Assembly (NCBI GenBank): GCA_021772355.1
Contig: JAJFMB010000087.1
Span: forward strand, 1-9,131
DNA from: Chlamydiota bacterium
GTDB taxonomy: Bacteria; Chlamydiota; Chlamydiia; Chlamydiales; JAJFMB01
Direction of reading: 5' to 3'
Length of the DNA stretch: 9,131 nt
Shown piece after piece: positions 6,101 through 9,131 of the stretch. The notes under the pieces were generated by a model, which saw nothing but the letters and a program-made list of their open reading frames with translations, was not told the DNA's origin and ran no database searches. The position numbers and the translations under genes were made by a program. Position 1 is the first letter of the stretch, and each line of letters starts with the position of its first letter.

Positions 6101-8689
6101 GGCAGGGAAACCCATTTTATTTACGAAACTATTCTCGATGAAGCTTCTCAAAAAGTATTAAAGAAGACCGTTATTGACCCCTCAGGAGTTGCGACTGAAA
6201 TGAAATTTGATGCCTTTCATCGCTCAACTTCTATTGTCAAAATCTCAACTTCAGGAGAACTCCTTTCGAAACAAGCCCTCGCCTATGATCTAGCTGGAAA
6301 CAAAACATCCGAAGAAAATTATGTAATATCTCCTACCGGGTGCATAGAGATTCAACGCACTTGCTATACCCACGGACCAATGAATCGCATTGAGGAAATG
6401 CGTGAAGCTGCCGATGGAGAGGAAGAGCGTGTGACTTGCTACACCTATAATGAAGAAGGAAAGCTCTCATCCAAGCTTATGCCCGGCACAGAAATACCCA
6501 TAACCTACACATACGACAAACAGAGGTATCTTGATAAAATTTTTCACAAAGGCAAAAGTAAAAAACATGATGTATCTTTTACATACTCTTATGACAAGAG
6601 AAAAAATATCGTATCGGCTCGTACTCATGACGGAACAACTATTTCTAGAAAGTATAATGTTTTTGACGAAGTCGTTTCTGAAACAATCAAAGATAATAAG
6701 TATGAATATACTATCAAATACGACTATGACCGAAAAGGGAGAATCACCCGCATCCTCCTGCCTGACGGCTCTGCTATCAAATATAGCTTCAACGCACTGA
6801 ATGGAAAAAGCGTCTCGAGAATATCCTCGAAGGGCAACATAGTGTACTCTCATGAATATAAAAAATACGATGAGTGGGGTCGTGTAAAAGAAGAGGAAAT
6901 GATCGGCTTTGCGGGAAAGAAGAAAAAAGGGTTCAATTTAAACGGACAGCCTACGTTTACGGAATGCGATTTCTATAAAGAACAAGTGTTGCCTGACGGA
7001 TATGATGCCCTTGGAAATCTTCTCAAGCTGCATAGAGAAGGTGAATTTGAACCCAACGATCTCACATACACTTACAATTTCTTATCGCAACTCACCTCTG
7101 AAAAAGGAGAATCAGAAAACACCTATACTTACGATTCTATTGGCAACCGCCTGAAAAAAAATGATGATCTATACAATTACGACTCTTTAAATCAATTACT
7201 CAGCACCTCGCAAGACAATTACACCTATACCCCTCAAGGAACGTTATCCCAACAAACTAGAGAAGGCAAAAAATGTAACTTTGAAACTAATATTTTAGGG
7301 CAGCTTATCACGACCACAACAGATGATAACACTCTCGTCGAATTCTCCTACGATCCCTTTGGCCGCCGCCTCTCGAAAAGAAACTTCAATGAAAATAAAA
7401 ATAAGCTCTCTGATTCTATGTATCTTTATTTTGGCACTCAAGAAGTCGGCAGAATAGCCCCAGACGGGAACATCTACGAGATTCGCATTCCCGGACTATC
7501 GAGCGAAGAGAGTATAGCTTTTGAACTTAAAGGTAAAACCGTTGCTCCACTCTACGATATGAGAGGCAATGTTGTCGCTTTAATTGATCCTCAGTGGCGC
7601 GAAGTTATCGAGTCCTATACCTATTCTGCATTTGGTGAGCAAAAAATCTTCGATCCAGACGGCGAGGAACTTGAAGAATCCCATTATCTAAATCCTTGGG
7701 GGTATTCCGGTAAACGAAAAGATCAAGAAACCGGCCTCATGTTAATCGGCCATCGCTACTATGACCCCGATATCGGGCGTTGGATAAGTCCCGATCCTGC
7801 TCTGTTTATCGACGGGCCTAATTTATACGCCTATTGCCAAAATAATCCTCTGTACTATTTTGACCTGTACGGCCTTAGTTCCGAAAACAAATATTCCAAT
7901 GAATTTAAAAACGACTTTTATGGTGAAGTAGAACCTCACTGTTATTGTGAAAAGCACCGATCTTGTAAAAGAGGCGGAAGCATAGACAATAAATATGGTC
8001 CAGAAGCCATGCTTGTCTCATTTCTGGATCACTTCGAAGATTCTTTTGAAAATAAATCCCGCATCTATGATTTAAGTGCGGAAAAAATTTTCAGCAACTT
8101 AACCAAAGGAATGATCTTTTACTATAATGGCATTAATACCTCATTTGAAGAAGCCAACGCCAACGCCATCCACCTCTCTAAACTTGCAGGAGGCTACAAT
8201 ATCCAAGGAATCTATAATGCCACTCATGGTGTCGGTGTCGATGCATTAGAATATTTCCTCAACAAGTTTTATTATTGTGCTACACCGCCGGTAAGACTCC
8301 TTCATCAAAAATGGGATGCCTATTTTGCAAATGCAGATCCGAATATTCCCCTCTTAGTAGTCTGTCATAGCCAAGGAGCGGTACATATAAGAAACGCTCT
8401 CATGTGCTACCCAAAAGAATTAAGAGAAAGAATTATCGTAGTAGCCATTGCCCCGGGTGCATATATTCATAAAAGCTTGTGTAAACAGGTAACCCATTAT
8501 GTCACAAAATTTCATCGAGATTTCATTCCATGGATAGACATTGAAGGACGCATAATAAATAGAGAAAATGTTATAGTTCTTCCATCACATAAGGATGCCC
8601 CTTATTTTGATCATAGCTTTAGAAGTCCTACATATGAGGAAGCTTTATATGATGAAATTAAATGTTATAAACTTTCATATGGGTTATAA
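3191..8689 (+). CDS. Exported Rhs/YD-repeat protein with a C-terminal hydrolase-like (DUF687-like) tip
   Basis: A giant 1832-residue protein of the Rhs/YD polymorphic-toxin class. Residues 1-24 are a Sec signal peptide (KK, then FFTIFFLLITF). An N-terminal segment with VNVINGDY (46-53) and DLIIKGP (59-65) resembles the DUF6531-type entry to Rhs shells. More than 30 diverged YD units (Y-D-x-x-G-x-hydrophobic) run to about residue 1420. The Rhs core follows: YSGKRKDQETGL from 1505, RYYDPDIGRW at 1522-1531, NNP at 1551-1553 and DLYGL at 1558-1562, where related proteins cut themselves after Leu. The 270-residue tip has a Cys/His cluster (C1584, C1586, H1589, C1592), a YNGIN motif near 1645-1649 and a CHSQG elbow with Ser1727. 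Possible partners are D1777 or D1783 and H1800 or H1808. I associate this tip with chlamydial DUF687, an identification not checked. Unlike type VI Rhs proteins, no PAAR domain is seen. The next gene starts after 1 nt. Confidence 0.9.
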   Translation: MKKILPFFTIFFLLITFQIYSAPSYFGAKLLSSTESDPDCFIDHKVNVINGDYCEVVTDLIIKGPDNLIMQRFFSNSNYMTGEGKGGWRIFPQCWLTVGKDPKGNHCEVSGETYYWTYAFTGERSGSILTYSGWESRTSHNDTLRVWGFKDGRSISNSARGKVSGQTNVQNNVLRYQAERENYTLILGDGTERYFDRVDDLPSCHLGEELNLVISEKVKNPEHFRLVLERLPSGNKIRYQYDESGHLARVEMLNSSEDKIFSWISLTHQPDQLYISTSDERNITYTLNESSITQVDYSYQPSCSYNYNEDGKLIQKALPGKSLLVEYDEKSRVACLKDRGENTNFFYGGGFTEVINAIGKKTIYRFNTREQLHSVEHFDLGGSIYRVDRKYWETERERYGRLLTKTIEDENGNTISAHCFTYDDKGNVIQESLYGNLTGKSDAFLQMGKNGQVIVGDNDDCHLKKMEYSQNDFNLLTKIGDCKGNETVFEYLPGTNQLIKKYIKDNKNADWKAIQQRTFYSYNEDGVVIEIVDDDGHDVEMTSTYGVTERHITTTIPKEDLPNVGLPQEIITHAVDPKNKFTSQQLKRIVNTYDPQGNLLKEENYDANNSYCFAKTWEYDAHGHLIKETNAEEQETLYTYDLLGNCTSKQIPHQNLAIEYLYNKQCKIIEIHEDYGPTQKVLTNTYDPLGRITSSTDRLGSRTDYEYDLKGFLSKVIYPAMVDENGNVSRPIESYENDMFGNPLITTDPKGYQLFKRYNIRGNPISIDYPDGTYELFKYDPEGSIHRHLNRDKIISVYEYDFLGRQINEERTTLGSSGFRSWLDNIFCKYSTYHLTNIKEKGCYTCYEYDTAGRPSKVFRPSIDSVKDDENSRKEEYVYDSLGRVSQIKAYFDCGEKDYTIEHIQYDLANRVIEKWIDDADGKKLQGFRYIYDKRGLLIEEQALLDAQYITVIKTDYNELGEPTLIVDGEGRETHFIYETILDEASQKVLKKTVIDPSGVATEMKFDAFHRSTSIVKISTSGELLSKQALAYDLAGNKTSEENYVISPTGCIEIQRTCYTHGPMNRIEEMREAADGEEERVTCYTYNEEGKLSSKLMPGTEIPITYTYDKQRYLDKIFHKGKSKKHDVSFTYSYDKRKNIVSARTHDGTTISRKYNVFDEVVSETIKDNKYEYTIKYDYDRKGRITRILLPDGSAIKYSFNALNGKSVSRISSKGNIVYSHEYKKYDEWGRVKEEEMIGFAGKKKKGFNLNGQPTFTECDFYKEQVLPDGYDALGNLLKLHREGEFEPNDLTYTYNFLSQLTSEKGESENTYTYDSIGNRLKKNDDLYNYDSLNQLLSTSQDNYTYTPQGTLSQQTREGKKCNFETNILGQLITTTTDDNTLVEFSYDPFGRRLSKRNFNENKNKLSDSMYLYFGTQEVGRIAPDGNIYEIRIPGLSSEESIAFELKGKTVAPLYDMRGNVVALIDPQWREVIESYTYSAFGEQKIFDPDGEELEESHYLNPWGYSGKRKDQETGLMLIGHRYYDPDIGRWISPDPALFIDGPNLYAYCQNNPLYYFDLYGLSSENKYSNEFKNDFYGEVEPHCYCEKHRSCKRGGSIDNKYGPEAMLVSFLDHFEDSFENKSRIYDLSAEKIFSNLTKGMIFYYNGINTSFEEANANAIHLSKLAGGYNIQGIYNATHGVGVDALEYFLNKFYYCATPPVRLLHQKWDAYFANADPNIPLLVVCHSQGAVHIRNALMCYPKELRERIIVVAIAPGAYIHKSLCKQVTHYVTKFHRDFIPWIDIEGRIINRENVIVLPSHKDAPYFDHSFRSPTYEEALYDEIKCYKLSYGL
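7702..7876 (+). other. Rhs core hallmark and autocleavage-like motif within the large protein
   Basis: This stretch encodes residues 1505-1562, the conserved C-terminal plug of Rhs shells: the E-T-G-L segment, R-Y-Y-D-P-x-I-G-R-W, an S-P-D-P turn, N-L-Y-A-Y, N-N-P and finally D-L-Y-G-L. In characterised Rhs proteins cleavage follows the Leu of D-P-x-G-L and needs nearby Asp residues. Asp1558, Gly1561 and Leu1562 are kept here, but the Pro after Asp is replaced by Leu. The motif marks the boundary between shell and variable tip. Confidence 0.8.
7877..8686 (+). other. C-terminal payload domain of the Rhs protein, hydrolase-like, DUF687-like
   Basis: Residues 1563-1832 follow the cleavage-like motif and are the variable tip. 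The first 30 residues carry a C-x-C-x2-H-x2-C cluster that could bind a metal. The rest looks like an alpha/beta-hydrolase: strand GMIFYYNGIN, a helix rich in Ala and Asn, YNATHG (1675-1680), ATPPV (1697-1701), strand LLVVCHSQGA with Ser1727 at the elbow, then IIVVAIAPGAYI, FHRDFIPWID and a final DHSF (1807-1810). The elbow has Cys in place of the first Gly of G-x-S-x-G, which is seen in some lipase-like families. A lipase, esterase or thioesterase activity is an inference; catalytic Asp and His cannot be assigned with certainty. Confidence 0.6.
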
Positions 8690-8690
8690 A

Positions 8691-9131
8691 ATGAGAATTT
8701 ATTTAGTTCTATTTCTTATGTTTACAACTTTGCAATCCTGTATAGGGAGAAGTGAAAATTCAATGCATCAATTTGAATATTTGGTAAATAGCGTTACAAG
8801 AAATTCTGCTAAGAAAATTGAAAAGGAAATGCCGATTTTAGAATTTAGTGGAATGGGCGGCTCCATGAAAGATGATGTTATCAATTTCGAAACAATCGTT
8901 TTTACCGTGAAGAAAATAATTAATAAGGAAGAAGGGATCAAAGCTATTTCAAGAGCTATAGAAATATATTTAAAGGAAATTTATTCAGATAAAAGAATGG
9001 AAAACTATCTGAAGGAGCATCCGTTCACTTATAAAAACCTTAACATAAAACTTTTTGTTCATGATGAGGAAGATAATAAAGCTTATCACCCCTCCATCGG
9101 TTTTTTTAGATTGCGAGACGGTATGATATCT
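8691..9131 (+). CDS. Predicted lipoprotein, partner candidate of the Rhs protein; 3' end beyond the window
   Basis: An open frame of 147 codons without a stop runs to the window edge, so the protein is truncated here. It starts at ATG 8691, one base after the Rhs stop, with no clear Shine-Dalgarno sequence, so translational coupling is likely. Residues 1-17 form a lipoprotein signal peptide ending in the lipobox L14-Q-S-C17; acylation at Cys17 would tether it to a membrane facing the periplasm or the cell surface. The mature part is mixed alpha/beta: a Lys/Glu-rich segment, then GMGGSMKDD (56-64), a helical stretch of about 35 residues, and PFTYKNLNIKLFVHDEED. I do not recognise a family with certainty. 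GC is about 31% (133 of 431 bases from 8701), well below the Rhs core. Position directly behind an Rhs tip is typical of immunity proteins, but a chaperone, anchor or second effector is also possible. Confidence 0.75.
   Translation, partial: MRIYLVLFLMFTTLQSCIGRSENSMHQFEYLVNSVTRNSAKKIEKEMPILEFSGMGGSMKDDVINFETIVFTVKKIINKEEGIKAISRAIEIYLKEIYSDKRMENYLKEHPFTYKNLNIKLFVHDEEDNKAYHPSIGFFRLRDGMIS

Noticed and set aside
6467..6853. Open frames on both strands inside the Rhs gene (also near 3585-3821 and 4751-5227)
   Set aside because: They overlap a continuous 1832-residue frame with repeat structure throughout, and none shows a domain or start signal.
4000..7400. YD repeats as DNA-level tandem repeats
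   Set aside because: The units are strongly diverged and spaced irregularly; they are protein repeats, and I see no repeated DNA blocks.

Overview
The window looks like part of a chromosome from the Chlamydiota, most likely one of the amoeba-associated 'environmental' lineages (Parachlamydia/Waddlia/Simkania-like). This placement is inferred. It rests on the C-terminal tip of the large Rhs protein, which resembles a chlamydial domain of unknown function (DUF687-like, with a hydrolase-type C-H-S-Q-G elbow); on a GrpB-GNAT fusion of a kind I associate with intracellular bacteria such as Legionella; and on moderate GC (about 40-50% in the lines I counted). No rRNA, tRNA, CRISPR array, transposase or integrase is visible.

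Layout. Positions 71-3038 hold four genes on the minus strand, read right to left. They are a small Val/Pro-rich orphan protein (2664-3038), a GrpB-family/GNAT fusion protein (1620-2618), a class I SAM-dependent methyltransferase (1004-1606) and an exported HSL-type alpha/beta-hydrolase (71-1000). The gaps are 45, 13 and 3 nt, so they could be one operon. A good sigma-70-like promoter lies at about 3076-3105. An RNA hairpin that buries the ribosome binding site sits just before the GrpB-GNAT start codon, and another hairpin overlaps the stop codon of the last gene.

The 152-bp region 3039-3190 separates this operon from a divergent plus-strand unit. That unit begins with a very large Rhs/YD-repeat protein (1832 aa from 3191). 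It has a Sec-type signal peptide, more than 30 YD-like repeats, a complete Rhs core ending in an autocleavage-like D-x-x-G-L motif, and a 270-residue C-terminal tip with a hydrolase-like nucleophile elbow. One base after its stop codon begins an AT-rich gene for a predicted lipoprotein (8691 onward), which is cut by the window edge.

How the genes may work together. The Rhs gene and the lipoprotein gene form a plausible polymorphic-toxin-like pair: an exported Rhs shell carrying a hydrolase-like payload, with a membrane-tethered periplasmic partner that could be an immunity, chaperone or anchoring protein. This is the most interesting system in the window. The minus-strand operon combines modifying enzymes (acetyl- and methyltransferase, hydrolase) whose substrates cannot be told from sequence.
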